From NCBI RefSeq assembly GCF_003355005.1, contig NZ_CP029985.1, forward strand, positions 2,502,501 to 2,566,500: a stretch of DNA of 64,000 bases, given 5' to 3'. Shown one piece after another: positions 52,073-61,464 of the stretch. Made by a program: the position numbers and the translations under genes. Each line of letters begins with the position of its first letter. Position 1 is the stretch's first letter. The notes below the pieces were generated by a model. That model had not been told where the DNA came from. It saw only the letters and a program-made list of their open reading frames with translations, and did not search any database. Source of the stretch: Sphingomonas sp. FARSPH (GTDB taxonomy: Bacteria; Pseudomonadota; Alphaproteobacteria; Sphingomonadales; Sphingomonadaceae).

Positions 52073-52243
52073 TCAGGCGCGCCGGTCGCGCAGCCAGATC
52101 GCGACCGCGCCCGCACTGCCGATCGCAAGGCCAGCGAGGAAGCCGATCGTCACCTGACCCTCGGCCAGGCCGATCCCGGCGCCCAGGATCGAACAGGCGG
52201 CGATGAGGAAACCGCCCGCGGCGGAGGGGGGAGTGTCGGCCAT
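52073..52243 (-). CDS. Small two-helix membrane protein, 56 aa
   Basis: The frame from the ATG at 52243 encodes FLIAACSILGAGIGLAEGQV and TIGFLAGLAIGSAGAVAIWL followed by RDRRA: two hydrophobic helices with a positive end. It is probably an inner-membrane mini-protein. The frame is open upstream to 52426 but without membrane or family character. It is convergent with the repressor gene, 25 bases away. No known family is named. Confidence 0.5.
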   Translation of the reverse strand: MADTPPSAAGGFLIAACSILGAGIGLAEGQVTIGFLAGLAIGSAGAVAIWLRDRRA

Positions 52244-52385
52244 AGCGCGCGTCCTGCCACGTCCCGCCGCGGTACGCCAGCGTCCCGCTTCGGGATGCCA
52301 GGGACGGCGCGGCGCACATGCGTTTACCATCGGGTCGCGCCGCACTGCATCATAAACGGCAATTGGCATGCGGATTGTAGGGGGG

Positions 52386-52625
52386 ATGCGCATGGCCCTG
52401 CTGCATCTTTCATCAGATACCCCCATTTACGTCGCCGACGCCGACCAGGTGTCGGAAGCCGCCGATCTGATCGCCGATTTCGGCGAGCATGCCGCGCTGG
52501 AAGCCGCGATCCGCGCCGGGCGGATGCGCGACATCGGCAATCATGTGCATTTCTGCCGCTGGCGCCAGACCGAACGGCTCATCGAACTGCTCGCCAGCGA
52601 CGCGGCGATCGGCACGGTGCATTGA
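52386..52625 (+). CDS. Conserved hypothetical protein, about 79 aa
   Basis: The product reads ALLHLSSDTPIYVADADQVS, ADLIADFGEHAALEAAIRAG and NHVHFCRWRQTERLIELLAS. Starts at 52386 and 52392 are both possible behind AGGGGGG. It looks like a small soluble alpha-helical protein. The family is not recognised. It is followed by tamA after 111 bases and may be unrelated. Confidence 0.6.
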   Translation: MRMALLHLSSDTPIYVADADQVSEAADLIADFGEHAALEAAIRAGRMRDIGNHVHFCRWRQTERLIELLASDAAIGTVH

Positions 52626-52735
52626 CGCGCGGACGCTGATCGCGCCGTACCGGTCGTCTCGTGCGCCCGGACGAACCCGGTCCGGACGACGAGAGGACTG
52701 TCGCGGCGGCGCATCCCCCGCTAGAGACGGTGGCC

Positions 52736-54745
52736 ATGACGGCGCGCGTAGGGTGGTTCGGGCTGAGCGCGACTGCCGCGGTTCTCCTTTGCGATCCCGC
52801 GATGGCGCAGACGGTCGCGCCGGCACGACCTGCGCCCACGACACCGGCATCCGCGACGCCATTCCCGGGGGCGGACGGCACCGCCATCCCGCTCGATCCC
52901 AATGCGCCGCTCGCATCGATGCCCGACATCGGCGTCGACTGGCCCGATCTCGCGACCGCGCCGGGCGCGCCCTCGGGCCGCGCGCCGGGAACCGCCAGCG
53001 CCGCGGCCAGCGATGCGGGGGCGGAACGCCGCTATGGCTGGCGGATCGACGGGATCGACGCGGTGGCGACGCCGCTGCTGCGCCGCCGGTTCGACCAATT
53101 GTCGTCGCTGTCGGCGAATGACGGTGCGCCCGCCAATGCGGCGCAGCTCGACCGGCGCGCGCGCGAGGACGCCGATCTGCTCACCACCTTGCTGCGCGGC
53201 GAGGGCTATTACGACGCCCGCGTCGCGACGCGCGTCGAGCCCGGCGACAAGCCGCAGGTGATCCTGGCCGCGGAGCCGGGCACGCTCTACCGCTTCAGCG
53301 CGGTCACCGTGCCCGGCCTCGCGGGCGCGGGGGACCAGACCGATGCGCTGCGCCAGGCGCTCGGCATCAAGCCCGACGATCCGGTCAGCGCAGACGCCGT
53401 CGTCGCGGGGCAGGCGCGGCTCAGGACCGACCTGTGGCGCCAGGGGTTTCCCTTCGCCGACGTGCGCCCGCCCGAGCTGGTCGTCGACCACGCGACGCGC
53501 ACCGCGACGCTCGACCTTGCCGTCTCGACGGGGACGGAGCGCCGCTTCGGCCGGATCGTCGCGCTGCCCGGCAATCGCGTCTTCGGTGCGGATCACGTGG
53601 CGGAGATCGCGCGCTTCACGCCCCGCCAGCGCTATGACGTCGCCTCGCTCGACGACCTCAAACGCGCGCTGATCCAGACCGGCCTCGTCTCGTCGGTCGA
53701 AGTGAAGCCAATCGACAGCAGCGACCCGGGCGTCGTCGATGTCGGCGTCAAGCTGGAGCCCGCGCCGCCGCGCACGATCGCGGGCGAACTCGGCTACGGC
53801 ACGGGCGAGGGCGCGCGGGCGGAAATCAGCTGGACGAACCGCAACCTGTTCCCGCCCGAAGGCGGGCTGACGCTGCGCAGCGTGCTCGGCACGCAGGAAC
53901 AATTGGGCAGCATCGTCTTCCGGCGCAACAATTTCGAGGGCCGCGACCGCGTCCTCACCGCCGAACTCGCCGCCGCGCACACCGTGCGCGACGCCTATGA
54001 CGCCAAGACATTCTCGCTCTCCGCCAGCCTCGAGCGGCAGACGAACATTTTCTTTCAAAAGGCGTGGACCTGGTCGTTCGGCGCCGAGCTGCTCGCCTCC
54101 GACGAGCGCGACGTGATCGCGGCGACGGGCGCGCCGCGGCGGCGCACCTTCTTCATCAGCGCGCTGCCGACCAGCCTGAACTATGACGGGTCGGACGACC
54201 TGCTCAATCCGACGCGCGGGTTCCGGCTGGGCGGGCGGGTCAGCCCGGAACTGTCGCTGCAGGGCGCGGTGTTCGGTTACACCCGCATCCAGCTCGACGG
54301 CAGCGCGTACCACCCGATCCGCGACGGGGTCGTGCTGGCGGGGCGGGTGCGGTTCGGGTCGATCCTGGGCGCGCCGCGCGACCAGATCGCGCCGTCGCGG
54401 CGCTTCTACGCGGGCGGCGGCGCATCGGTGCGCGGCTACGGCTACCAGGCGATCGGCCCGCGCGACGTCAACAACGATCCGATCGGCGGGCGCAGCCTTG
54501 CCGAATTCTCGATCGAGACGCGCGTCAAGGTGAAGGGCAATTTCGGCATCGTTCCCTTCCTCGATGGCGGCAACATCTACACCAGCACGCTGCCGGGGCT
54601 CAGCCGCTTCCAGTACGGCACCGGCGTCGGCCTGCGCTATTATTCGAACTTCGGCCCGATCCGCCTCGACGTCGGCACGCCGCTCAACCCGCAAAAGGGC
54701 GACAGCCGGGTCGCGGTCTACGTATCGCTGGGGCAGGCGTTTTGA
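52736..54745 (+). CDS. tamA: TamA, outer-membrane assembly protein (Omp85 family)
   Basis: The 669-residue protein has a signal peptide ending in PAMAQ, a proline- and alanine-rich spacer, three POTRA-like units (residues about 100-345, e.g. GEGYYDARVATRVEPGDKPQV and YRFSAVTVPG), and a 16-strand barrel. The Omp85 signature appears as RRFYAGGGASVRGYGYQAIGPRD near residue 560, and the end is RVAVYVSLGQAF. It acts in the outer membrane with TamB to fold or deliver envelope components. The stop overlaps the TamB start. Confidence 0.93.
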   Translation: MTARVGWFGLSATAAVLLCDPAMAQTVAPARPAPTTPASATPFPGADGTAIPLDPNAPLASMPDIGVDWPDLATAPGAPSGRAPGTASAAASDAGAERRYGWRIDGIDAVATPLLRRRFDQLSSLSANDGAPANAAQLDRRAREDADLLTTLLRGEGYYDARVATRVEPGDKPQVILAAEPGTLYRFSAVTVPGLAGAGDQTDALRQALGIKPDDPVSADAVVAGQARLRTDLWRQGFPFADVRPPELVVDHATRTATLDLAVSTGTERRFGRIVALPGNRVFGADHVAEIARFTPRQRYDVASLDDLKRALIQTGLVSSVEVKPIDSSDPGVVDVGVKLEPAPPRTIAGELGYGTGEGARAEISWTNRNLFPPEGGLTLRSVLGTQEQLGSIVFRRNNFEGRDRVLTAELAAAHTVRDAYDAKTFSLSASLERQTNIFFQKAWTWSFGAELLASDERDVIAATGAPRRRTFFISALPTSLNYDGSDDLLNPTRGFRLGGRVSPELSLQGAVFGYTRIQLDGSAYHPIRDGVVLAGRVRFGSILGAPRDQIAPSRRFYAGGGASVRGYGYQAIGPRDVNNDPIGGRSLAEFSIETRVKVKGNFGIVPFLDGGNIYTSTLPGLSRFQYGTGVGLRYYSNFGPIRLDVGTPLNPQKGDSRVAVYVSLGQAF

Positions 54746-57700
54746 AGCGGGCGTGGCGCTGGATCGCGGGCGCAATCGCCGCATTGGCGCTGATCCTCGG
54801 CATCGCGCTCGTCGTCGTCGACAGCGACGTCGGCCACCGCTGGGTCGCGACGCGCATCGCCACGATCCGCACGGCCAACGGCCTGCGCTTCGCGATCGGG
54901 CGGATCGACGGCTCGCTCTATGGGCGCAGCCGGCTGCGCGACGTGCGCGTCTACGACCTCGACGGGCTGATGCTGCAGGCGCCGGAGGCGGCGCTCGACT
55001 GGCGGCCCTGGGCATGGCTGCGCAACCGGCTGGACATCCGCGCGCTGATCGTGCCGCAGGCGACGCTGTTCCACGCCCCCCGCACCCGCGCGAGTGCGAC
55101 GCACGGGCCTGTGCTGCCCGATTTCGACATCCGCATCGGCCGGCTGGCGGTCGGGCGCATCCTGCTCGAAAAGCCGGTGCTCGGCAGCGTCCGGTCGGGG
55201 CGGCTCGTCGGGCGCGCCGACGTCCGGTCGGGACGCGTGCTCGTGTCGCTCGACGGTATCGTCGCCGGCACCGACCGGCTGCATGCGCATGTCGATGCCG
55301 CGCCCGATGCCGACCGGTTCGACCTGTCCGTCCATGCCGTCGGGCAGCGCGGCGGATTGCTGGCGCGGGCCATCGCGCGGGGCCGCCCCGTGTCGGTCGA
55401 CGTCGATGGCGACGGCAGCTGGTCGCGCTGGCGCGGGCGGGCGCGGGCGCGCACCGGGGCAGGGCCCGCGCTGCTGCGCCTCGCCGATCTGTCGCTTGCC
55501 GCCGACGCCGGGAGATACCGGCTGGCCGGTCGCATCGCGCCCGCCCCGCTGCTGACCGGCAAAGCGCAACGGCTGACCGCGCCATCGGTGCGCGTCCGGG
55601 GCGATGCGACGCTCGCCGGGCGGCAGCTGGAAGGCAGCATGCAACTCGACAGTGCGGCGCTGTCGGCGCGCGCGACGGGCGGCATTGATCTGGCGCGCAG
55701 CGCGTGGCGCGACGTGCGTATCCGCGCGCGGTTGCTCCGCCCGGCGGCGCTGTTTCCCAACATGAGCGGGCGCGACATTGCCGCGCGTGCGATCCTCGAC
55801 GGTGCCTTCGCTGCACCGCGCTTCGATTTCCGGGTCGCCGCCGCGCATGTCGCGTTCGACCGGACGGGCTTCGATTCGGCCTATCTCGCCGGCGGCGGGC
55901 GGCTCGGGCGCAGCCCGGCGCGGATCGTCGCGCGCTTCGCCGCGCGGCAGGTGACGGGCGTCGGCGCGGTCGCGGGCGGCATCCTGCGCAACCTGTCCGT
56001 CGATGGTCCGCTGCTCGTCACGCCGCGGCTGCTGCGCGGCGATGTCCTGCGCCTGTCGTCCGATCGGCTGCGCGGGCGGATCACGCTCGCGCTCGACCTT
56101 GCCAACGGCCGCTATGCGGTCGGGCTGGTCGGCGCGCTGGGCCGGTACCTGATCCCCGGGCTCGGCATCGTCGATGTCCACTCCTCGCTAAACGTCGTAC
56201 CCGGACCGGGCGGCCGGGGCACGCGCATCGTCGGGCGGGGCAGCGCGGATGTGCTGCGCCTCGACAACGCCTTCTTCCGCACGCTGACCGATGGTTTGCC
56301 GCACCTGACCAGCGCGATCGAGCGCACACCCGACGGCATTCTGCACTTCACCGATCTACGCCTCACATCCCCGCTGCTGACACTTCAGGGCGCGGGCTAT
56401 CGCCGCCGCGACGGCAGTTTCCATGTCGAGGCGAACGGGCGACACCAGCGCTACGGCCCCGTCGTGCTCCGCCTCGATGGCCGGATCGAGCGGCCGACGA
56501 TCGACCTGCAACTTGCCGCGCCGGCGCCCGCGCTCGGCTTGTCGGGGGTGCGGGCGCATCTCGATCCGACCCCGGCGGGATTCGCCTTCATCGCGATCGG
56601 CGGGTCGCGGCTCGGCGGTTTCACCGGCAACGGCGCGATCCTGTTGCCCAAGGGCGGGCAGGCGGCGATCGACGTCGCCGCGCTGACCATCGGCGCGACC
56701 GTGGCACACGGGCGGTTGCAGATCGTGCCGGGTGGTTTCGACGGCCGGCTCGCCGTCGCAGGCGGCGGCATCGATGGCGCGCTGCAATTCCGCCCGGTCG
56801 CCGGCAACCAGCGGATCGTCGTCGCGCTCGATGCGAAGGACGCGCGGATCGCCGCGGCGACCTTGCGCCGCGGGCATCTCGACGCCGACGTCGTGCTCGA
56901 TCCCGCGGGCACGACGATCGATGCGACTGCGACGGGGCAGGGCCTGCGCCAGGGTCGGCTGGTGTTGGCACGGTTCGCGGGCACCGCGCGGCTGCGCGGC
57001 GGCGTCGGCACGATCAAGGGTTCGCTCGCCGGATCGCGCGGACGCGGCTTCGACATCCATGCCGCCGCCGACATCGCGCCCGATCGCTATGCCATCACCG
57101 CGGACGGCAGCGTCGACCGCCGTCCGTTGCGCCTGTTGTCGCCCGCGGTGCTGACGCGCGACGGCGATGCGTGGCAGCTTGCGCCGACGAAACTCAGTTT
57201 CGCGGGCGGCGCCGCGAGCGTCGGCGGCCGTTTCGGCGGCGAAGCGATGGCGATCGACGCGACGCTGGCGGCGATGCCGCTCGCGATCCTCGACATCGGC
57301 TATCCCGGGCTGGGGCTCAGCGGGCAGGCGTCGGGGTCGCTGCGCTACGCCTACACCGCAGGCGCACCGCCGACGGGGCGTGCCGACCTGACCATCCGCG
57401 GGCTCAGCCGGGCCGGGCTGGTGCTGTCGTCGCGGCCGATCGACGTCGGCCTCGCCGCCGCGTTGTCTGCCGACCGGCTGGGCGTGCGCGCGGTGATGGC
57501 GGCGGACGGGCGCACGATCGGGCGGGCGCAGGCGCTGGTCCGGCCGCTCGGCAGCGGCGATCTCGTCACCCGGGTTACCCACGCACCGCTGTTCGCGCAG
57601 CTGCGCTATCAGGGACCGGCGGACACCCTGTGGCGGTTGACCGGGGTCGAGCTGTTCGACCTGTCGGGCCCGGTCGCGATCGGCGCGGATCTGGGCGGCA

Positions 57701-58869
57701 GCCTGGTCGCTCCCGTCATCCGCGGCGCGGTGCAGGCGAACGGCGCGCGGATCGAAAGCGCGACGACAGGCACTGTGCTGTCGGGCGTGCAGGCGAGCGG
57801 CCGGTTCGCCGGATCGCAGCTCAACATCGATCGCTTCGCCGCGGATGCCGGCAAGGGCGGCCGCGTGACCGGCACCGGCCGCTTCGATTTCGCGACCGGT
57901 CATGGCGTCGGGTTCGACCTTCGGCTGCAGGCGGATCATGCGGTGATGATCGCGCGCGACGACATCGGCGCCACCGTCACCGGGCCGCTGACCTTCGTGT
58001 CCGACGGCAAGGGCGGCCGGATCGCCGGCGACGTCGTGCTCAACCGCAGCCGTTATCGCCTGGGCAAGGCGAGCGCCGCCGCCGCGCTGCCGCAGCTCAA
58101 CGTGCGCGAGATCAACCTGCCCTTTGGCGGCGACGAGGACGAGGCGCCGTCCGTCCCCTGGACGATGGCGGTCAAGGCGCATGCGCCCAACAGCCTGATG
58201 GTCAGCGGCCTTGGCCTGTCGAGCGAATGGTCCGCGGACCTGACGCTCGGCGGCCAGCCCAACAATCCCGCGATCCAGGGGCAGGCGACGCTGATCCGCG
58301 GCGATTACGAATTTGCCGGGCGCGAATTCAACCTGCAGCGCGGCATCATCCGTTTCGGCGGCGAGGTTCCCGCCAATCCCGCGCTCGACATCGCGGCGGA
58401 CGCGAACACCACGGGGCTGAACGCGTCCATCCGCGTGACGGGCACCGCGCTGAAGCCGGAGATCGGCTTTACCAGCACGCCTGCGCTGCCGCAGGACGAG
58501 CTGTTGTCGCGCCTGCTGTTCGGCACGTCGATCACCAATCTGTCCGCGCCGGAGGCGTTGCAACTCGCCGCCGCGGTCGCGGCGCTGCAGAACGGCGGCA
58601 ACGGCCTCAACCCGATCAACGCGGTGCGGCGTGCGGCGGGGCTCGACCGGCTGCGCATCCTGCCCGCCGATCGCCAGACGGGGCAGGGTACCTCGATCGC
58701 CGCGGGCAAATACGTGACGCGGCGCTTCTATGCGGAAATCGTCACCGACGGGCAGGGCTATTCCGCGACGCAGGTCGAGTTCCAGGTGACGCGCTGGCTG
58801 TCGCTACTGTCCAGCATCTCGACGCTCGGCCGCCAGAGCGTTAACGTCCGGGTGTCGAAGGATTATTGA
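54742..58869 (+). CDS. tamB: TamB, inner-membrane/periplasmic translocation protein
   Basis: The 1375-residue protein begins with a membrane anchor (WIAGAIAALALILGIALVVVD) and continues as a very long beta-rich periplasmic part. The conserved DUF490 C-terminus includes LTLGGQPNNPAIQGQATLIRGDYEFAGREF, FGGEVPANPALDIAA and SRLLFGTSITNLSAPEALQLA, and ends RQSVNVRVSKDY. TamB-type proteins bridge the envelope and move lipids or assist outer-membrane insertion with TamA. A TTG start at 54742 overlaps the tamA stop (TTGA). The gene ends overlapping the TetR gene end by 7 bases, convergently. Confidence 0.94.
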   Translation: MKRAWRWIAGAIAALALILGIALVVVDSDVGHRWVATRIATIRTANGLRFAIGRIDGSLYGRSRLRDVRVYDLDGLMLQAPEAALDWRPWAWLRNRLDIRALIVPQATLFHAPRTRASATHGPVLPDFDIRIGRLAVGRILLEKPVLGSVRSGRLVGRADVRSGRVLVSLDGIVAGTDRLHAHVDAAPDADRFDLSVHAVGQRGGLLARAIARGRPVSVDVDGDGSWSRWRGRARARTGAGPALLRLADLSLAADAGRYRLAGRIAPAPLLTGKAQRLTAPSVRVRGDATLAGRQLEGSMQLDSAALSARATGGIDLARSAWRDVRIRARLLRPAALFPNMSGRDIAARAILDGAFAAPRFDFRVAAAHVAFDRTGFDSAYLAGGGRLGRSPARIVARFAARQVTGVGAVAGGILRNLSVDGPLLVTPRLLRGDVLRLSSDRLRGRITLALDLANGRYAVGLVGALGRYLIPGLGIVDVHSSLNVVPGPGGRGTRIVGRGSADVLRLDNAFFRTLTDGLPHLTSAIERTPDGILHFTDLRLTSPLLTLQGAGYRRRDGSFHVEANGRHQRYGPVVLRLDGRIERPTIDLQLAAPAPALGLSGVRAHLDPTPAGFAFIAIGGSRLGGFTGNGAILLPKGGQAAIDVAALTIGATVAHGRLQIVPGGFDGRLAVAGGGIDGALQFRPVAGNQRIVVALDAKDARIAAATLRRGHLDADVVLDPAGTTIDATATGQGLRQGRLVLARFAGTARLRGGVGTIKGSLAGSRGRGFDIHAAADIAPDRYAITADGSVDRRPLRLLSPAVLTRDGDAWQLAPTKLSFAGGAASVGGRFGGEAMAIDATLAAMPLAILDIGYPGLGLSGQASGSLRYAYTAGAPPTGRADLTIRGLSRAGLVLSSRPIDVGLAAALSADRLGVRAVMAADGRTIGRAQALVRPLGSGDLVTRVTHAPLFAQLRYQGPADTLWRLTGVELFDLSGPVAIGADLGGSLVAPVIRGAVQANGARIESATTGTVLSGVQASGRFAGSQLNIDRFAADAGKGGRVTGTGRFDFATGHGVGFDLRLQADHAVMIARDDIGATVTGPLTFVSDGKGGRIAGDVVLNRSRYRLGKASAAAALPQLNVREINLPFGGDEDEAPSVPWTMAVKAHAPNSLMVSGLGLSSEWSADLTLGGQPNNPAIQGQATLIRGDYEFAGREFNLQRGIIRFGGEVPANPALDIAADANTTGLNASIRVTGTALKPEIGFTSTPALPQDELLSRLLFGTSITNLSAPEALQLAAAVAALQNGGNGLNPINAVRRAAGLDRLRILPADRQTGQGTSIAAGKYVTRRFYAEIVTDGQGYSATQVEFQVTRWLSLLSSISTLGRQSVNVRVSKDY

Positions 58870-59402
58870 TCGAGGCCGGCGACGAGGATGCGCAGCGCCG
58901 CCTCGTGCGCGGGCGTATCGGCCATCTCGCGCCCGTCGAGCTCGAGCGTGGCGAGCCCATGGACCAGTCCCCAACAGGCGAGCGCCGCCGCTTCCGGTGC
59001 ATGCGTAGCGATCCCCGCGACGCGCCGGGACAGGACCGTATAGCCGCTGGCCTTGCACGCCGTGTCGATCGTCGCCTCCGCCGGTCCGGCGAACATGAGG
59101 CGGAACAGCGCGGGCCGGCTCCGCGCGAACGCGATATAGGCAAGGCCCTGCGCGACGAGCGCCTCGCGCGGAGGCTCGGCGACATCGGCTTCCATCAGTC
59201 GCTCGCGCAGCAGCGCAAAGCCGCGTTCCGCCACCGCGCCGAGCAGCGCCGCCTTGTCCGGAAAGTGACGATAGGGCGCCATCGCCGAGACGCCGGCCGC
59301 ACGCGCCACCGCGCGCAGGCTGACGTCACCGACGCCATGCTCGAGCAGATCGAGCGCAGCCTCGACCAGGGTCGCGCGCAGGCCGCCATCCGTAACAGAC
59401 AT
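58863..59402 (-). CDS. TetR family regulator
   Basis: The 179-residue protein starts at the ATG at 59402. The HTH reads ATLVEAALDLLEHGVGDVSLRAVARAAGVSAMAPYRHFPDKAALLGAVAERG, with the TetR signature around YRHFPDK; the C-terminal ligand domain resembles the WHG group (ACWGLVHGLATLELDGREM). Its start codon lies inside a 47-base inverted repeat that should be its own operator. The divergent gene at 59460 encodes a DUF4188-type protein, the obvious regulated partner. Confidence 0.92.
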   Translation of the reverse strand: MSVTDGGLRATLVEAALDLLEHGVGDVSLRAVARAAGVSAMAPYRHFPDKAALLGAVAERGFALLRERLMEADVAEPPREALVAQGLAYIAFARSRPALFRLMFAGPAEATIDTACKASGYTVLSRRVAGIATHAPEAAALACWGLVHGLATLELDGREMADTPAHEAALRILVAGLDQ

Positions 59403-59446
59403 GTTTACACCGTAAGCAAGGCAGGGTAGATTACGGTGTAAACATG
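59400..59446. promoter_or_regulatory. TetR operator: perfect 16-bp-arm inverted repeat
   Basis: The arms CATGTTTACACCGTAA and TTACGGTGTAAACATG are exact complements separated by 15 bases. Each arm contains a smaller near-palindrome (TTTAC-AC-CGTAA), so two dimers could bind. The left arm includes the TetR start codon, giving direct autorepression, and the right arm is just ahead of the divergent gene. Confidence 0.85.
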
Positions 59447-59459
59447 ATGGAGATGTGCA

Positions 59460-59918
59460 GTGCAAGTGCAACGGACGACCGTCGATCTCGCCGCCTATCC
59501 GGACATGATGGTGGTGATGCTCGGCTTTCGCCTGCGCGGCTGGCGCGCGATTCCTGCCATGATGGCGATCGGGAAGGGACTGGGCGACATCGCCCGGCGG
59601 CGCCCTGACGGCCTGCTCCATCACGAAGGATTCCTGTTCGGCTGGAACCATGTGGGCATCCGCCAATATTGGCGCGACCCGGCGGCGCTCGCGACCTTTA
59701 CGCGCAGCGAGCCCCACAGCGGCTGGTGGCGCAATTTCCTGCGCGATCCCCGGCAGGCCGGTTTCTGGCACGAGGCCTATAGCATGCGCGGCGGCATGGA
59801 GGCGATCTACGTCAACATGCCCGGCGCGCCAGTCGGTATGACGGCCTTCGCGCCCGCACGCGACGCAGCCGGCGCGTTCATGACCGCCGCCGGACGGATG
59901 GCGGCGGCCCGGGGGTGA
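59460..59918 (+). CDS. DUF4188 / monooxygenase-like protein
   Basis: The 152-residue product from a GTG at 59460 reads MMVVMLGFRLRGWRAIPAMMAIGKGLGD, GFLFGWNHVGIRQYWRDPAALATFTRSEPHSGWW and HEAYSMRGGMEAIYVNMPG. These match DUF4188, a dimeric ferredoxin-like family related to haem-dependent or aldoxime-type enzymes of fungi; activity in bacteria is not established. It is controlled in all likelihood by the divergent TetR regulator through the shared operator. Confidence 0.8.
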   Translation: MQVQRTTVDLAAYPDMMVVMLGFRLRGWRAIPAMMAIGKGLGDIARRRPDGLLHHEGFLFGWNHVGIRQYWRDPAALATFTRSEPHSGWWRNFLRDPRQAGFWHEAYSMRGGMEAIYVNMPGAPVGMTAFAPARDAAGAFMTAAGRMAAARG

Positions 59919-59922
59919 GGCA

Positions 59923-61347
59923 TCAGTCCGGCAAGCCGGTGATCGTCTTCACCTCCATGAAGTCGACGATCCCGTATTTGCCGCCTTCGCGTCCGTTGCC
60001 CGACTGTTTGTAGCCGCCGAACGGCGCGCCGGGTGCGGGCGACCAGCCGTTGATCGTGACGAGACCGGCACGCAGCCGCGGTGCGACCCTGGCTGCCGCC
60101 GCGGGATCGCCGGAAATCGCGGCGGATAGCCCGTATTCGGTGTCGTTTGCCAGCCGCACGCCCTCGTCGAGGTCGCCATAGCGTGTGATCGTCGCCACCG
60201 GGCCGAACGTCTCCTCCCGCGCGATGCGCATGTCGGGCGTCACGTCTGCGAACAGGGTCGGGCGTACGTAGAAGCCCGCGTTGCGGCCGTCGGGCCGGCC
60301 GGTGCCGCCGGTGACCAGCGTCGCGCCCTCGTCGATCGCCGACTGGATCAGGCCCTGGATCTTGTCGAACTGGGCCTTGTTGACGACCGGTCCGATGTGC
60401 GCGCCGACCTCCGCCGGGTCGCCGACGCCGACTCCTTCGAAGATCGCCCTTGCGACCGCCGTCGCCTCCGCCACCTGGCTGTCATGGACGAGCAGCCGCG
60501 TCGGTGCGATGCAGCTTTGTCCCGAATTGGCGATCACCCCCTGCAACGTCGGAGGCAGCGTCGCGGCAAGGTCCGCGCCCTCCAGCACCAGGTTCGGCGC
60601 CTTGCCACCCAGTTCCTGATGGACGCGCTTGACCGTCGCGGCGGCAGCCTGCGCCACCGCGATCCCCGCGCGCGTCGATCCGGTGAAGCTGACCATATCG
60701 ACCTGCGCATGCGCCGACAGCGCCGCGCCCACCCCGGGTCCGTCGCCGTTGACCAGGTTGAAGACGCCCGCCGGCACGCCAGCATCGTGCAGGATGTCGG
60801 CAAGGATCATCGCACACCGCGGCGCTTCCTCCGACGGTTTCAGCACCATCGTGTTGCCCGCGGCGATCGCGGGCGCGATCTTCGCGCAGATCTGGTTGAG
60901 CGGCCAGTTCCACGGCGTGATCATCGCCACGACGCCCAGCGGCTCATGGACGACGCGCGCCTTGCCGATTCGCTCCTCGAACGTGAACTCGCGCAGCGCC
61001 CGGGCGGTGGCGAGGAAATGGCCGATTCCCGCGGGCACCTGCGCGGCCTGCGCGAAGGCGATCGGTGCACCCATTTCCTCGCTGATCGCCTTGGCGAGAT
61101 CGGCGGCGCGCGCCTTCATGCCGTCCGCGATCCGGTCGAGCAGCGCCGCGCGCTCATCGACGCTGGTCTGCGCGAAGGCGTCGAACGCGCGCCGGGCGGC
61201 GGCGACCGCGCGGTCGACGTCCGCCGCGCTGCCCAGCGTGATCTCGGTCACCGGCTGCTCGGTCGCGGGGTCGGTCACCGCATGGGTGCGGCCGCCGTCG
61301 CTGTCGACCCAGGCGCCGTCGATGAAATGCTGAAGCTGGCGATGCAC
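59923..61347 (-). CDS. NAD(P)-dependent aldehyde dehydrogenase
   Basis: The 474-residue enzyme starts at a GTG at 61347 behind AAGGAGAGACGCC. It has the class signature MITPWNWPLNQICAKIAPAIAAGNTMVLKPSE, catalytic Glu in ELGGKAPNLV and catalytic Cys in NSGQSCIAPTRLLV, then EETFGPVATI near the C-terminus. All key residues are intact. Substrate class is not certain; the sequence resembles broad-range aldehyde dehydrogenases of the betaine or phenylacetaldehyde type. It is divergent from the quinone oxidoreductase at 61465. Confidence 0.94.
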   Translation of the reverse strand: MHRQLQHFIDGAWVDSDGGRTHAVTDPATEQPVTEITLGSAADVDRAVAAARRAFDAFAQTSVDERAALLDRIADGMKARAADLAKAISEEMGAPIAFAQAAQVPAGIGHFLATARALREFTFEERIGKARVVHEPLGVVAMITPWNWPLNQICAKIAPAIAAGNTMVLKPSEEAPRCAMILADILHDAGVPAGVFNLVNGDGPGVGAALSAHAQVDMVSFTGSTRAGIAVAQAAAATVKRVHQELGGKAPNLVLEGADLAATLPPTLQGVIANSGQSCIAPTRLLVHDSQVAEATAVARAIFEGVGVGDPAEVGAHIGPVVNKAQFDKIQGLIQSAIDEGATLVTGGTGRPDGRNAGFYVRPTLFADVTPDMRIAREETFGPVATITRYGDLDEGVRLANDTEYGLSAAISGDPAAAARVAPRLRAGLVTINGWSPAPGAPFGGYKQSGNGREGGKYGIVDFMEVKTITGLPD

Positions 61348-61464
61348 GGCGTCTCTCCTTGATCCGGTTTTGCCGCCAGATTGCCCGCGAAGCCCGGCGC
61401 GTTGCAACCGGAAACCGGCGCAGGCGTTCGCGGCACGCGATCACGAGAGGAAGGCCCGCAGCAT

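Noticed and set aside
56356..58563. Leftward open frame of over 700 codons inside tamB.
   Set aside because: Low-complexity Arg/Ala/Gly product, no recognisable motif; tamB on the other strand has conserved DUF490 blocks.
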